In this document: positions 45,533 through 55,363 of the stretch, piece after piece
Position numbering within the stretch: the first letter of the stretch is position 1
Layout: each line of letters opens with the position of its first letter
NCBI GenBank assembly: GCA_020832445.1
Contig: JAFIEO010000077.1
Location: 22,855 to 86,854 of the forward strand
DNA length: 64,000 nt
Origin: Paracoccaceae bacterium
GTDB lineage: Bacteria > Pseudomonadota > Alphaproteobacteria > Rhodobacterales > Rhodobacteraceae
Direction: 5' to 3'
Translations under genes and position numbers: made by a program
The notes under the pieces: model-generated
Told to the model about the DNA's origin: nothing
What the model saw: only the letters and a program-made list of their open reading frames with translations
The model's database searches: none

Positions 45533-47479
45533 ATGACCCAGATTTCCCTGACATTCCCTGATGGCAACGCGCGTGAATTCGCCGCAGGCGTCACCCCTGC
45601 CGAAGTCGCTGCATCCATTTCCACATCGCTGGCGAAAAAGGCCATTTCGGCCACGGTCGATGGTGCGCATTTCGATCTGCAATGGCCGATCATGCAAGAT
45701 GCCAGCATTGCCATTCACACCATGCAAGATGATGCGCAGGCGCTGGAACTGATCCGCCACGATCTGGCGCATATTATGGCGCGTGCCGTGCAGGAAATCT
45801 GGCCTGATGTGAAGGTCACAATCGGCCCTGTGCGTGACAAGGGCTGGTTTTACGATTTCGACCGCGCTGAACCGTTTGTCCCCGAAGACCTTGCGCAGAT
45901 CGAGGCGAAGATGCGCGACATCATCAACGCCCGCGAACCTGTGCGCACAGAAGTGTGGGACCGCGCGCGCGCAATCCAGCACTACAAGGACGCAGGCGAG
46001 CCGTTCAAGATTGAACTGATCGATCGCATCCCCGAGGGCGAGCCGCTGCGCATGTATTGGCACGGGGCCTGGCAGGACTTGTGCCGTGGCCCGCATTTGC
46101 AAAACACGGGGCAGGTGCCCGCAGATGCCTTCAAGCTGATGAATATTGCAGGCGCCTACTGGCTGGGCGACAGCACGCGCCCCATGCTGCAACGTATCTA
46201 CGGCGTGGCCTTCAAGAACCGCAATGACCTGAAGGCCCATCTGACCATGCTGGAGGAAGCCGCCAAGCGCGACCACCGCAAGTTGGGCCGCGAAATGGAC
46301 CTGTTCCATATGCAGGAAGAAGCGCCCGGTCAGGTGTTCTGGCACCCCAATGGCTGGTCGATCTATACCAGCTTGCAAGATTACATGCGCCGCCAGCAGC
46401 GCAAGGACGGCTATGTCGAGGTGAACACCCCGCAGGTCGTCAACCGCAAGCTGTGGGAGGATTCGGGCCATTGGGACAATTATCAGGAGAATATGTTCAT
46501 CGTCGAGGTTGACGAGGATCACGCCCGCGGCAAGACCATCAACGCGCTGAAACCGATGAACTGTCCCTGCCATGTGCAGATCTATAACCACGGGCTGAAA
46601 TCATATCGGGATCTGCCCTTGCGCATGGCCGAATTCGGGTCATGTGCGCGCTATGAACCCTCGGGCGCGCTGCATGGCATCATGCGGGTGCGCGGCTTCA
46701 CGCAAGATGACGGGCATATCTTCTGCACCGAAGACCAGATCGAGGCGGAATCGAAGAAGTTCATTGAATTCCTGTCAGGGGTCTATGCCGATCTGGGCTT
46801 CGACCAGTGGCGCATCAAGCTGTCCACTCGCCCCGAAAAGCGCATCGGCAGCGATGAAAGCTGGGACCGGGTCGAGGCCGCTTTGGGCAATGCCTGCCGC
46901 GCGGCGGGGCATGACTATGAACTGTTCCCGGGCGAGGGGGCGTTCTACGGCCCGAAACTTGAATTCGTGCTGACCGATGCCATCGGGCGCGACTGGCAAT
47001 GCGGCACGCTTCAGGTGGACCCCAACCTGCCGGAACGGCTGGGCGCGGCCTATATCGGTGCAGATGGGGGCAAACACCGCCCCGTTATGCTGCACCGCGC
47101 GGTGCTTGGCAGTTTTGAACGCTTCATCGGCATGCTGATCGAAAACTTTTCGGGCAAACTGCCCTTCTGGCTGGCCCCGCGTCAGGTGGTTGTGGCTTCC
47201 ATTATTTCGGACGCGGACAGCTACTGCACCGAAGTGCTAGGCGCCTTGCAGGCGGCCGGTATCCGCGCCGAACTGGATTTGCGCAACGAAAAGATCAACT
47301 ACAAGGTGCGCGAACATTCCGTGGGCAAGGTGCCCGTCATTCTGGCGATTGGTGCGCGCGAAGTGGCAGAAGGCACGGTTTCTGTGCGCAGGCTTGGTGA
47401 AAACCGCACATCGACCGAAACGCTGGGCACACTGATTGACACGTTGCGCGTGGAAGCCACCCCGCCGGATCTGCGCTAG
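45533..47479 (+). CDS. thrS: Threonine--tRNA ligase ThrS
   Basis: Class II synthetase of 648 residues. The N-terminal TGS domain ([20 protein letters not shown]) is followed by the editing domain with its HxxxH zinc-type motif in HDLAHIMA, and the catalytic core with [31 protein letters not shown] and [12 protein letters not shown]. The anticodon domain ends the protein. GAGGAG lies nine bases before ATG 45533; an open extension upstream is not conserved. Transcription ends at the strong hairpin 47513-47545. Confidence 0.96.
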   Translation: MTQISLTFPDGNAREFAAGVTPAEVAASISTSLAKKAISATVDGAHFDLQWPIMQDASIAIHTMQDDAQALELIRHDLAHIMARAVQEIWPDVKVTIGPVRDKGWFYDFDRAEPFVPEDLAQIEAKMRDIINAREPVRTEVWDRARAIQHYKDAGEPFKIELIDRIPEGEPLRMYWHGAWQDLCRGPHLQNTGQVPADAFKLMNIAGAYWLGDSTRPMLQRIYGVAFKNRNDLKAHLTMLEEAAKRDHRKLGREMDLFHMQEEAPGQVFWHPNGWSIYTSLQDYMRRQQRKDGYVEVNTPQVVNRKLWEDSGHWDNYQENMFIVEVDEDHARGKTINALKPMNCPCHVQIYNHGLKSYRDLPLRMAEFGSCARYEPSGALHGIMRVRGFTQDDGHIFCTEDQIEAESKKFIEFLSGVYADLGFDQWRIKLSTRPEKRIGSDESWDRVEAALGNACRAAGHDYELFPGEGAFYGPKLEFVLTDAIGRDWQCGTLQVDPNLPERLGAAYIGADGGKHRPVMLHRAVLGSFERFIGMLIENFSGKLPFWLAPRQVVVASIISDADSYCTEVLGALQAAGIRAELDLRNEKINYKVREHSVGKVPVILAIGAREVAEGTVSVRRLGENRTSTETLGTLIDTLRVEATPPDLR

Positions 47480-47488
47480 GCGCGCATT

Positions 47489-47512
47489 TTCATCTTGCCA
47501 AAAATACTCAAA
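47489..47512. repeat. Fragment of Rhodobacterales extragenic repeat (CATCTTGCC...ATACTC arm)
   Basis: Ten bases after the thrS stop the sequence CATCTTGCCAAAAATACTC (47491-47509) matches the right arm of the inverted repeat found at 51817-51839 (ATCTTGC, then AAATACTC). Only one arm is present here, next to a terminator. Confidence 0.5.
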
Positions 47513-47545
47513 ACAAGGGGCCGTCATGGCCCCTTGTCTGTTTTT
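47513..47545 (+). terminator. Rho-independent terminator after thrS
   Basis: Perfect 10-bp stem (47513-47522 and 47528-47537, loop GTCAT) followed by CTGTTTTT. Confidence 0.85.
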
Positions 47546-47591
47546 GTCGCATAAAATTCATTTGACGCACGCGCCCCGCCTGCGTATGAAT

Positions 47592-47605
47592 TGAACAAGC
47601 GTTCA
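47592..47605. promoter_or_regulatory. Palindromic operator candidate upstream of ivd
   Basis: TGAAC-AAGC-GTTCA, a perfect 5-bp inverted repeat with a 4-base spacer, lies 20 bases before the ivd start. The form resembles sites of TetR-type acyl-CoA regulators of branched-chain amino acid and fatty acid catabolism. No such regulator gene is in this window. Confidence 0.45.
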
Positions 47606-47624
47606 GTTGCGGGAGGGTTGGCGC

Positions 47625-48788
47625 ATGTTCACAGCATCAATGAATTTTGACCTTGGCGACGAGGTTAACGCCCTGCGCGACATGGTCCACCGCTGGGCAC
47701 AAGATCGCGTCAAGCCGATGGCGGCAGAAATTGACCGCACCAACACCTTCCCCGCCGAATTATGGCGCGAAATGGGCGAATTGGGCTTGCTGGGCATCAC
47801 CGTGCCCGAACACTTCGGGGGCGCGGATATGGGCTATCTGGCGCATGTCATCGCGGTGGAAGAAATCGCGCGGGCCTCGGCATCGGTGTCGCTGTCTTAT
47901 GGCGCGCATTCCAACCTGTGTGTTAATCAGATCAAGCTGAACGGAACGGACGCGCAGCGCGACCGTTACCTGCCCAAACTGGTCAGTGGCGCGCATGTCG
48001 GCGCTCTTGCCATGTCCGAAGCGGGTGCAGGCTCTGATGTGGTGGGCATGAAACTACGCGCCGAAAAGAAGAATGACCGCTATATTCTGAACGGCACCAA
48101 ATACTGGATCACCAATGGCCCGGACGCCGATGTTCTGGTCGTCTATGCCAAAACCGACGCGTCGGCGGGCAGCAAGGGAATAACCGCGTTCCTGATCGAA
48201 AAATCCATGACCGGGTTTTCCACCAGCGCACATTTCGACAAGCTGGGTATGCGCGGCTCGAACACGGCTGAACTGGTGTTTGAAGATGTGGAAGTGCCGT
48301 TTGACAATGTGCTTGGCGATGAGGGGCGCGGCGTGCGCGTGCTTATGTCGGGGCTTGATTATGAACGCGTGGTTCTGTCGGGCATTGGCACGGGTATAAT
48401 GGCGGCGTGTCTGGATGAAATCATGCCATACCTGCGCGACCGGCACCAGTTTGGCCAGCCCATTGGCAGCTTTCAACTGATGCAGGGCAAGATTGCCGAT
48501 ATGTATACGGCTATGAATTCTGCCCGCGCCTATGTCTATGAAGTGGCCAAGGCCTGTGACCGTGGGGCGGTTACGCGCGCGGATGCGGCGGCTTGCGTGC
48601 TTTATGCGTCAGAACAGGCGATGGTGCAGGCCCATCAGGCGGTACAGGCTATGGGCGGTGCAGGGTTCATGAATGACAGCCCCGTCAGCCGTTTGTTCCG
48701 CGACGCGAAACTGATGGAAATCGGTGCTGGCACGTCGGAAATTCGCCGCATGCTTGTGGGGCGTGAATTGATGGGGGCAATGGGCTAG
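47625..48788 (+). CDS. ivd: Isovaleryl-CoA dehydrogenase
   Basis: Flavoprotein oxidising isovaleryl-CoA to 3-methylcrotonyl-CoA in leucine breakdown. Acyl-CoA dehydrogenase features: [32 protein letters not shown], and the FAD region [20 protein letters not shown]. The catalytic base lies in [12 protein letters not shown] (Glu near 247), the position diagnostic of isovaleryl-CoA dehydrogenases; other family members use a Glu near the C-terminus. 387 residues from ATG 47625, with GGGAGG upstream. It belongs functionally with mccB/mccA/hmgL downstream. Confidence 0.93.
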   Translation: MFTASMNFDLGDEVNALRDMVHRWAQDRVKPMAAEIDRTNTFPAELWREMGELGLLGITVPEHFGGADMGYLAHVIAVEEIARASASVSLSYGAHSNLCVNQIKLNGTDAQRDRYLPKLVSGAHVGALAMSEAGAGSDVVGMKLRAEKKNDRYILNGTKYWITNGPDADVLVVYAKTDASAGSKGITAFLIEKSMTGFSTSAHFDKLGMRGSNTAELVFEDVEVPFDNVLGDEGRGVRVLMSGLDYERVVLSGIGTGIMAACLDEIMPYLRDRHQFGQPIGSFQLMQGKIADMYTAMNSARAYVYEVAKACDRGAVTRADAAACVLYASEQAMVQAHQAVQAMGGAGFMNDSPVSRLFRDAKLMEIGAGTSEIRRMLVGRELMGAMG

Positions 48789-48821
48789 GAGTCGGCTGTG
48801 CTTGTCAAAAAGGAAAACCCC

Positions 48822-49310
48822 ATGCGCCGGACCGTTCTTTTCGCTGCCCTTGTTGCTGCGCCCGCGGCCGCCACAGACCTGCGCTTTGATGCAGCCCCGA
48901 CAGAGTTGTGCCTTGCCGCAGTGTCAGATGACGCGCAGGCCTATGACTGCATTGGCCGCGCCGCGACTGCATGTATGGAACAGCCCGGCGGGGAAACGAC
49001 GGTTGGAATGGGCTTTTGTCTGGATGCGGAGCTGGACCTTTGGGATGGCAAGCTGAATGGTGCCTATCAAGCCCTGCGTGCAGATCTGACCGCGCAAGAC
49101 GCGGGCCGCACGAATGCGGCAATTTCCCTGTCTGACAGTGCGCGCGACATGCAGCGCGCATGGATCGGGTTTCGCGATGCGCGTTGCAGTTTCGAAGCGG
49201 CGCAATGGCAGGGCGGCACAGGGTCCAGCCCGGCCTTTCTGGGGTGTGCCATGCAGATGACTGCTGAACAGACGCTGTATCTGTGGTCCGTCCTGCAAGG
49301 CGCGCGCTAG
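48822..49310 (+). CDS. Lysozyme inhibitor LprI-like periplasmic protein (DUF1311)
   Basis: A 162-residue exported protein with signal peptide (RRTVLFAALVAAPAAATDL). The LprI/DUF1311 core shows in CLDAELDLWDGKLNGAYQAL, the Arg/Trp block MQRAWIGFRDARCSFEAAQW, and FLGCAMQMTAEQTLYL. Five conserved-looking Cys suggest disulfides in the periplasm. Family members inhibit lysozymes in some bacteria, but most are untested. ATG 48822 follows AGGAAAACCCC. It lies between ivd and ompW, and its link to leucine catabolism is unclear. Confidence 0.85.
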   Translation: MRRTVLFAALVAAPAAATDLRFDAAPTELCLAAVSDDAQAYDCIGRAATACMEQPGGETTVGMGFCLDAELDLWDGKLNGAYQALRADLTAQDAGRTNAAISLSDSARDMQRAWIGFRDARCSFEAAQWQGGTGSSPAFLGCAMQMTAEQTLYLWSVLQGAR

Positions 49311-49390
49311 CCATGGCAGGGGCCGCGACCCGTCCCATAGGAAAAGGGCGCCCCGATCTGGCGCGCCCGCTTCAGCGGTTGGTGTCCTGC

Positions 49391-49993
49391 TCAGAACCGG
49401 TGCACGTAGGATATAGACGCAACCCAAGGGTCGATCTTGGCCTTCCCGATATTCACACCGTCAAGCAATACATCCGACTGGATGTTGATATACCGAAGGT
49501 TCGCACGGATTGCGCTGCGTTCGCTTACGGCGAAATCAACACCTGCATTCAGCGCCAGACCCCAGGAATCCTTGATCTTCAGACTGCCAAGCGGCGATCT
49601 GGTGCTGAAGAAACTGGTGTAATTGACACCGGCCCCCAGGAACGGCGTAATCGCGCTGTCGTTGGAAAAGTGATAGTTCAGCGAAACGGTTGGCGGCAGT
49701 TGCTTGGTGGTGCCGACCTGCACGCCGCTCAGGCTGATAGAATGGCGGAACGGCACCGCCGCCAGCAGTTCAACCCCCAGATTGTCCTGAATGAAATATT
49801 CCGCAGTCAGGATCGGGCGTGTGCTGCTGCCAATGCTGGCGGGAAGGGTCGCGAGCGTCCCGTTGTTGGATTTCGGGTTCACATGGCCAATGCCAACGCC
49901 CAGCGTCCAGTCGCCCGCCTGTTGCGCCATCGCAGCCCCGCCCGACAGTGCCAGTGCAGAAATTGCACATGCAAGAATATTCTTTATTTTCAT
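49391..49993 (-). CDS. ompW: OmpW family outer membrane protein
   Basis: A 200-residue eight-stranded barrel. Signal peptide KNILACAISALALSGGAAMA is followed by WTLGVGIGHVNPKSNNG, the OmpW block LTAEYFIQDNLGVELLAAVP, and FLGAGVNYTSFFS, ending in aromatic VHRF as barrel proteins do. GGGGAAAG precedes ATG 49993. OmpW forms a narrow hydrophobic channel, and in several bacteria its expression depends on FNR; an FNR-type box lies 59 bases upstream. Divergent from mccB. Confidence 0.92.
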   Translation of the reverse strand: MKIKNILACAISALALSGGAAMAQQAGDWTLGVGIGHVNPKSNNGTLATLPASIGSSTRPILTAEYFIQDNLGVELLAAVPFRHSISLSGVQVGTTKQLPPTVSLNYHFSNDSAITPFLGAGVNYTSFFSTRSPLGSLKIKDSWGLALNAGVDFAVSERSAIRANLRYINIQSDVLLDGVNIGKAKIDPWVASISYVHRF

Positions 49994-50051
49994 GATCTTT
50001 CCCCATTTATGCAAAGTGCGCGGATGTTGCGTGCCACTGGGGCGGGCCGCT

Positions 50052-50065
50052 TTGACCTGCATCAA
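50052..50065. promoter_or_regulatory. FNR/FnrL-type binding site between ompW and mccB
   Basis: TTGACCTGCATCAA fits the FNR-family pattern TTGA-N6-TCAA, with both half-sites intact. It sits 59 bases upstream of the ompW start and 96 bases upstream of mccB. Oxygen-dependent control of ompW is the most likely use. Confidence 0.65.
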
Positions 50066-50160
50066 ACTTCGGCAAGCCCTGGCTGTGGCGCAGTGTCGCA
50101 GCACTGCACGCCGTGTCGTCGCAGGCAGATCGGAGATAACATTCACATCGGGGGTAGGGC

Positions 50161-51765
50161 ATGAAGCTTCAGTCATCTGTGCTTGCAGGGTCGGACATGT
50201 TTCGCGCAAATCATGATGGGCACACAGCCGCCTTGGCGGAAATACGTGCGGCGACAGATTTGGCACAACTGGGCGGCGGCGAAAAGGCCCGCGCGCGCCA
50301 TCTGGCACGCGGCAAAATGCTGCCACGCGACCGCGTTGCCAATCTGCTGGATGCAGGCAGCCCGTTTCTGGAAGTGGGCGCGACGGCAGCGCATGGCCTG
50401 TATGGCGGGGCCGCGCCCTGTGCGGGGGTGATCGCGGGGATCGGTCAGGTGTCGGGGCAGGACTGCATGATCATCTGCAATGATGCCACCGTAAAGGGTG
50501 GCACCTACTACCCGATGACGGTCAAGAAGCATCTGCGCGCGCAGGAAATCGCTGAACAGAACCATCTGCCTTGTGTCTATCTGGTCGATAGTGGCGGTGC
50601 GAACCTGCCCAATCAGGACGAGGTGTTTCCCGACCGCGACCATTTCGGGCGTATTTTCTACAATCAGGCGCAGATGTCAGCCAAGGGGATCGCGCAGATT
50701 GCCGTTGTGATGGGGTCATGCACAGCGGGCGGGGCCTATGTGCCTGCCATGTCGGATGTTACCATCATTGTGCGCGACCAAGGCACCATCTTTCTGGCAG
50801 GTCCGCCGCTGGTCAGGGCCGCCACCGGCGAAGTGGTCAGCGCCGAAGATCTGGGTGGCGGCGATGTGCACACGCGCCTGTCGGGCGTGGCCGATTACCT
50901 GGCTGAAGATGATGCCCATGCGCTGGCGCTGGCGCGCCGTGCTGTCAGTCACCTGAACCGCGCAAAGCCCGCGACGGTTCAGTGGCAGACGCCCGAAGAT
51001 CCCGCCTATGACCCGGATGAAATATTCGGCGTTGTGCCCGCTGATCTGCGCACACCTTATGACATTCGCGAAGTGATTGCCCGCGTGGTCGATGGCTCGC
51101 GCTTTGATGAATTCAAACCCCGCTTCGGGGAAACGCTGGTCACTGGCTTTGCGCATGTCATGGGCTGCCCCGTTGGGATTGTCGCCAATAACGGGGTGCT
51201 GTTTTCCGAGGCTGCGGTGAAGGGGGCGCATTTCATAGAACTGTGCAGCCAGCGCCGCATTCCGCTGGTGTTCTTGCAAAACATCACGGGCTTCATGGTC
51301 GTGCGCAAATATGAAAACGAAGGCATCGCGCGCCACGGGGCCAAAATAGTCACGGCGGTCGCCACCACATCCGTGCCAAAGATCACAATGCTGGTGGGCG
51401 GCAGTTTCGGCGCGGGAAATTACGGCATGGCTGGCCGCGCCTACAGCCCCCGTTTTCTGTGGACATGGCCCAACAGCCGAATTTCCGTGATGGGCGGTGC
51501 GCAGGCGGCAGGCGTTCTGGCCACTGTGAAGCGCGACGCGCTGGAACGCGCGGGCGAAAGCTGGAGTGCGCAAGACGAAGCTGAATTCAAGCGCCCCACA
51601 GTCGAGATGTTCGAGCGCCAGTCCCACCCGCTTTATGCCAGTGCACGGCTTTGGGACGACGGCATCATCGACCCCCGCCAGTCCCGGCAGGTGCTGTCGC
51701 TGTCGCTGTCGGCCGCATTGAATGCCCCTATCGAGGACACGCGCTTCGGTGTGTTCAGGATGTAA
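50161..51765 (+). CDS. mccB: Methylcrotonyl-CoA carboxylase, carboxyltransferase (beta) subunit
   Basis: Transfers CO2 from biotin to 3-methylcrotonyl-CoA in leucine catabolism. The 534-residue protein has the two crotonase-like carboxyltransferase domains with CoA and oxyanion motifs: [36 protein letters not shown], and the C-terminal half [20 protein letters not shown]. The N-terminus [20 protein letters not shown] fits the family. An upstream frame over 50097-50160 carries no visible gene. mccA follows after a 137-base repeat-bearing gap. Confidence 0.95.
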   Translation: MKLQSSVLAGSDMFRANHDGHTAALAEIRAATDLAQLGGGEKARARHLARGKMLPRDRVANLLDAGSPFLEVGATAAHGLYGGAAPCAGVIAGIGQVSGQDCMIICNDATVKGGTYYPMTVKKHLRAQEIAEQNHLPCVYLVDSGGANLPNQDEVFPDRDHFGRIFYNQAQMSAKGIAQIAVVMGSCTAGGAYVPAMSDVTIIVRDQGTIFLAGPPLVRAATGEVVSAEDLGGGDVHTRLSGVADYLAEDDAHALALARRAVSHLNRAKPATVQWQTPEDPAYDPDEIFGVVPADLRTPYDIREVIARVVDGSRFDEFKPRFGETLVTGFAHVMGCPVGIVANNGVLFSEAAVKGAHFIELCSQRRIPLVFLQNITGFMVVRKYENEGIARHGAKIVTAVATTSVPKITMLVGGSFGAGNYGMAGRAYSPRFLWTWPNSRISVMGGAQAAGVLATVKRDALERAGESWSAQDEAEFKRPTVEMFERQSHPLYASARLWDDGIIDPRQSRQVLSLSLSAALNAPIEDTRFGVFRM

Positions 51766-51770
51766 AAAAG

Positions 51771-51877
51771 ATTGCCTCCGGCGGGAGTATTTTGCGCAAG
51801 ATGAAACTGCGGGGGCTTCATCTTGCATTCAAATACTCCGGGGGGATCGCCGTCAGGCGATGGGGGCAGCGCCCCCT
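51771..51877. repeat. Composite extragenic repeat (three successive hairpins)
   Basis: Between mccB and mccA lie: CTCC-GGCG-GGAG (51776-51787), overlapping a long inverted repeat whose arms are GGAGTATTTTGCGCAAG plus ATGAA (51784-51805) and TTCATCTTGCATTC plus AAATACTCC (51817-51839); then ATCGCC/GGCGAT (51846-51861); then GGGGGC-AGC-GCCCCC (51862-51876). These modules are familiar extragenic elements of Rhodobacterales genomes. Sitting inside an operon, they could stabilise or attenuate the message. Confidence 0.7.
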
Positions 51878-51902
51878 TGCCACCGTAAAGGGATGCTGAG
51901 AG

Positions 51903-53846
51903 ATGTTCGATAAAATCCTGATTGCCAATCGCGGTGAAATCGCCTGCCGCATCATCCGTACAGCCCGCTCCATGGGGGTGCGCACGGTTTCGGTGTATTC
52001 CGATGCGGATGCGCAGGCGCTGCATGTGGACCTGGCGGATCAGGCCATCCATATCGGCGGGCCTGCACCGCGCGACAGCTATCTGCGCGGTGATGTCATC
52101 ATTCGCGCGGCACTCGATACTGGGGCGCAGGCCATTCATCCGGGCTATGGGTTTCTGTCGGAAAACCCCGATTTCGTCGATGCGGTCACCGCAGCAGGGC
52201 TGGTGTTCATCGGCCCCTCGGCCAGTGCGATCCGTGCGATGGGGCTGAAAGACGCGGCCAAGGCGCTGATGCATAAGGCGGGTGTGCCGGTCGTGCCGGG
52301 CTATCACGGCGCAGATCAAGGCCCCGCGCATCTGGCGGGCGCGGCGGAGGCCATAGGCTATCCGGTGCTGATCAAGGCTGTGGCGGGTGGCGGTGGCAAG
52401 GGCATGCGGCTGGTGAATGCGCCCGCTGATTTCATGGATGCCCTTGAAAGCGCAAAAGGAGAGGCCGCGACCGCCTTTGGTAATGATGCGGTCCTAGTGG
52501 AGAAATACATCACGAAGCCGCGTCATATCGAAGTGCAGGTTTTTGGTGACGGTGTGGATGCGGTGCATCTGTTCGAACGCGACTGCTCGCTTCAGCGGCG
52601 CCATCAGAAAGTCATTGAAGAAGCCCCGGCCCCCGGCATGACCGCCGAAATGCGCGCGGCCATGGGGCAGGCGGCAGTGCGCGCGGCCCGTGCCATTGGC
52701 TATGCGGGCGCGGGCACGGTGGAATTCATTGTTGACGGCAGCGATGGTCTGCGCCCTGACGGGTTCTGGTTCATGGAAATGAACACGCGCTTGCAGGTTG
52801 AACACCCTGTCACCGAAGCGATCACAGGTGTTGATCTGATGGAATGGCAATTGCGCGTGGCCGCGGGCGAGGGGTTGCCGCTGCGCCAGCAGGATCTGTC
52901 GATCACCGGTCATGCGTTCGAGGCGCGGCTTTATGCAGAAGATGTGCCTGCGGGGTTCTTGCCCGCAACAGGGCGGCTGTCGCATTTGCATTTTCCCGAA
53001 ACTGCGCGCAGTGATTCCGGTGTGCGTGCGGGCGATGAGATCAGCCCGTGGTATGATCCGATGATTGCCAAGCTTGTCACCCATGGTGCAAGCCGTGCGA
53101 TTGCGCTGAAGCGTCTGGAATGCGCATTGGCCGCCACCGAAGTGGCAGGCGCGGTTACCAATCTGGCCTTTCTGGGGGCATTGACGCGCGATGCAGCCTT
53201 TCGCAGCGGCGACATGGATACAGGCCTGATTGAACGAAACATCACCAGCCTGACCCGTGAGCCGGACCTGACAGGTCAGGAACTGGCTGTTGCTGCGGCT
53301 TGTGCGATCGGGCTGGACGGGTTGTCGGACCCGCTCGCGGGGTTCAGTCTGACAGGGCCGATCTGGCAGGATGTATTCTTGGTGGATGGCCATGATGCCC
53401 ATGACCTGCGTATTGCGGTGACCGGGCCGCTGCGGGCTATTGTGGCTGTCGGTGGGGATGAATTCGCCGTCAATGCGGGTGCGCAGGGCTTTCATGTAGC
53501 GGGTGCTTGGGTTCGTGCACGCGCCATTGCGGGGCATGTCCATTTATTTGGTGCAACGCCGCGTGTCCTTGGGGTGGTTGATCCGCTGTCGCGGCAAGAA
53601 GCGCTTGGCGCAGGGGCCGATGTGGTGCTTGCGCCCATGCCGGGGCTGGTCAAGGCGGTATTTGTTGCGGCAGGTAACACTGTGGACAAAGCTGCGCGGC
53701 TGGTGGTGCTGGAGGCCATGAAGATGGAACACACACTGGTTGCCGCGCGCGCTGGCGTTATTGCGGAAGTTCTGGTGCAGCCGGGCGCGCAGGTTGCTGC
53801 GGGCACCCCGTTGGTCCAGCTAAAAGAGCAGCAGGAGGAGGGCTGA
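51903..53846 (+). CDS. mccA: Methylcrotonyl-CoA carboxylase, biotin-carrying (alpha) subunit
   Basis: A 647-residue protein. Biotin carboxylase domain (about 1-450) with [33 protein letters not shown] and [19 protein letters not shown] middle BT-like linker domain leads to the C-terminal biotinyl domain with LEAMKMEHTLVA (biotin Lys near 607). Together with mccB it forms methylcrotonyl-CoA carboxylase; propionyl-CoA carboxylase is a related alternative, but the neighbours ivd, hmgL and the hydratase fix the pathway. The stop overlaps the gst start (TGATG). Confidence 0.95.
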   Translation: MFDKILIANRGEIACRIIRTARSMGVRTVSVYSDADAQALHVDLADQAIHIGGPAPRDSYLRGDVIIRAALDTGAQAIHPGYGFLSENPDFVDAVTAAGLVFIGPSASAIRAMGLKDAAKALMHKAGVPVVPGYHGADQGPAHLAGAAEAIGYPVLIKAVAGGGGKGMRLVNAPADFMDALESAKGEAATAFGNDAVLVEKYITKPRHIEVQVFGDGVDAVHLFERDCSLQRRHQKVIEEAPAPGMTAEMRAAMGQAAVRAARAIGYAGAGTVEFIVDGSDGLRPDGFWFMEMNTRLQVEHPVTEAITGVDLMEWQLRVAAGEGLPLRQQDLSITGHAFEARLYAEDVPAGFLPATGRLSHLHFPETARSDSGVRAGDEISPWYDPMIAKLVTHGASRAIALKRLECALAATEVAGAVTNLAFLGALTRDAAFRSGDMDTGLIERNITSLTREPDLTGQELAVAAACAIGLDGLSDPLAGFSLTGPIWQDVFLVDGHDAHDLRIAVTGPLRAIVAVGGDEFAVNAGAQGFHVAGAWVRARAIAGHVHLFGATPRVLGVVDPLSRQEALGAGADVVLAPMPGLVKAVFVAAGNTVDKAARLVVLEAMKMEHTLVAARAGVIAEVLVQPGAQVAAGTPLVQLKEQQEEG

Positions 53847-54502
53847 TGTCAATGCAGGGGGGCGATGCCATCATCCGGCTGTGGCATGTCGCGCAGTCGC
53901 GGTCTTTTCGTGTGCTTTGGGTGCTGGAAGAAATTGGCGCGGCATATGATCTGATTCCGTGCAGTTTCTTTGACCGGTCCTTGCGGGATGTTGATCATTT
54001 GCAACGCTCGCCCGCCGGACGGGTGCCCGCGATTGAAGTGGACGGGCAATCCTTGTGCGAAAGCGGTGCGATTTTGCTGTATCTGGCGGAAAGCCGCGCG
54101 CCGCATCTGCGTGTGCCCGAAGGGGCGGCGGGTCGCGCTGTATTCTTGCAAGGCCTGCATTATGCCGAAACCCTTGGCGCACATCTGGCCAATCTGACCC
54201 AACATCATATCGTCTTGCGCGAAGACTGGATGCGCTCGCCCACCGTCATGCGGCTGGAGGCGGCACGGCTGGAAAACGCCCTGCGCGCCATCGGGCCGGA
54301 TTGGGTCAGCGGGGACTTTACAGTGGCTGACATTGCCATCGGATACGCGGTGTCGATGGCGCGCCGGTTTGTAACGCTGCCGGATGATGCTGCGCAATAT
54401 GCGAAGCGCTGTGCCGCGCGCCCGGCCTTTCAACGCGCCCTTGCCAAGGATGGGGCGGCGCAAATCTATACGCAAGACTTCTATGCGCCGCCAGAGGGGT
54501 AG
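53846..54502 (+). CDS. Glutathione S-transferase family protein
   Basis: A 218-residue two-domain GST. The N-terminal thioredoxin-like domain has RLWHVAQSRSFRVLWVLEEI and the glutathione-binding LCESGAILLYLAE. The C-terminal helical domain has GDFTVADIAIGYAVSMARRF. The gene overlaps mccA by one base and hmgL follows three bases after it, so it is an integral member of the leucine operon. Its substrate is unknown; handling of reactive unsaturated acyl-CoA intermediates or isomerisation are possible but untested roles. Confidence 0.92.
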   Translation: MSMQGGDAIIRLWHVAQSRSFRVLWVLEEIGAAYDLIPCSFFDRSLRDVDHLQRSPAGRVPAIEVDGQSLCESGAILLYLAESRAPHLRVPEGAAGRAVFLQGLHYAETLGAHLANLTQHHIVLREDWMRSPTVMRLEAARLENALRAIGPDWVSGDFTVADIAIGYAVSMARRFVTLPDDAAQYAKRCAARPAFQRALAKDGAAQIYTQDFYAPPEG

Positions 54503-54505
54503 AAA

Positions 54506-55363
54506 ATGGCGTATGTCGAGATATTCGAAGTTGGTCCGCGCGATGGCTTGCAAAATGAGACGCGTCTGATCCCGACGCGGGACAAGGTCGCACTGGTGAA
54601 TTGCCTAAGCCGCGCAGGGTTCCGGCGCATAGAGGTTGCCAGTTTTGTCAGCCCGAAATGGGTGCCACAAATGGCTGATTCAACAGATGTTCTTGCGCAG
54701 ATTGCCCGTGCGGATGGTGTGCGCTATGCGGCGCTTGTCCCCAATATGCGCGGGTTTGAAGCCGCAAGAAATGCCCGCGCGGATGAGGTGGCAATTTTTG
54801 GGTCAGCGTCAGAAGGGTTCAGCCGTGCAAACCTGAATTGTTCGGTTTCTGAAAGTCTCGAACGCTTCGCGCCAGTCGCAAAAGCCGCGCTGGGGGCGGG
54901 AATTCCCGTTCGGGGCTATGTGTCCTGCGTGACCGATTGTCCCTTCGATGGGCCTGTTTTGGCTGACGATGTGGTGCGCGTGGTGGCGGCACTGCGCGAC
55001 ATGGGGTGCTATGAAATCAGTCTTGGCGACACCCTTGGCCGCGCCACGCCGGAACGGATTGCCGCCATGCTGGACGCGGTGTTGCGCGAGATGCCTGCCG
55101 ACCGGCTGGCGGGGCATTTTCATGACACGGCCGGGCGGGCGCTGGAAAATATCGATGTGTCGCTTGAAGCTGGCCTGCGCGTGTTTGATGCGGCGGTGGG
55201 CGGTCTTGGCGGGTGCCCCTATGCGCCCGGGGCGTCGGGTAATGTTGCGACAGAATCGGTGCATGGCTGGCTGGTGGCGCGGGGCTGGGACACCGGACTG
55301 GACCGCGATATGTTGCAAGATGCGGCGCGGATGGCACACAGCATGCGAAAAGGAACGGTCTGA
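54506..55363 (+). CDS. hmgL: Hydroxymethylglutaryl-CoA lyase
   Basis: Cleaves HMG-CoA to acetoacetate and acetyl-CoA, the last step of leucine degradation. This is a DRE-TIM metallolyase with FEVGPRDGLQNE near residue 6, EVASFVSPKWVPQMADST, the YVSCVTDCPFDGPV segment, LGDTLGRATPERI, and the signature GGLGGCPYAPGASGNVATE carrying the catalytic Cys. 285 residues. It overlaps the following hydratase gene (TGATG). Confidence 0.95.
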   Translation: MAYVEIFEVGPRDGLQNETRLIPTRDKVALVNCLSRAGFRRIEVASFVSPKWVPQMADSTDVLAQIARADGVRYAALVPNMRGFEAARNARADEVAIFGSASEGFSRANLNCSVSESLERFAPVAKAALGAGIPVRGYVSCVTDCPFDGPVLADDVVRVVAALRDMGCYEISLGDTLGRATPERIAAMLDAVLREMPADRLAGHFHDTAGRALENIDVSLEAGLRVFDAAVGGLGGCPYAPGASGNVATESVHGWLVARGWDTGLDRDMLQDAARMAHSMRKGTV

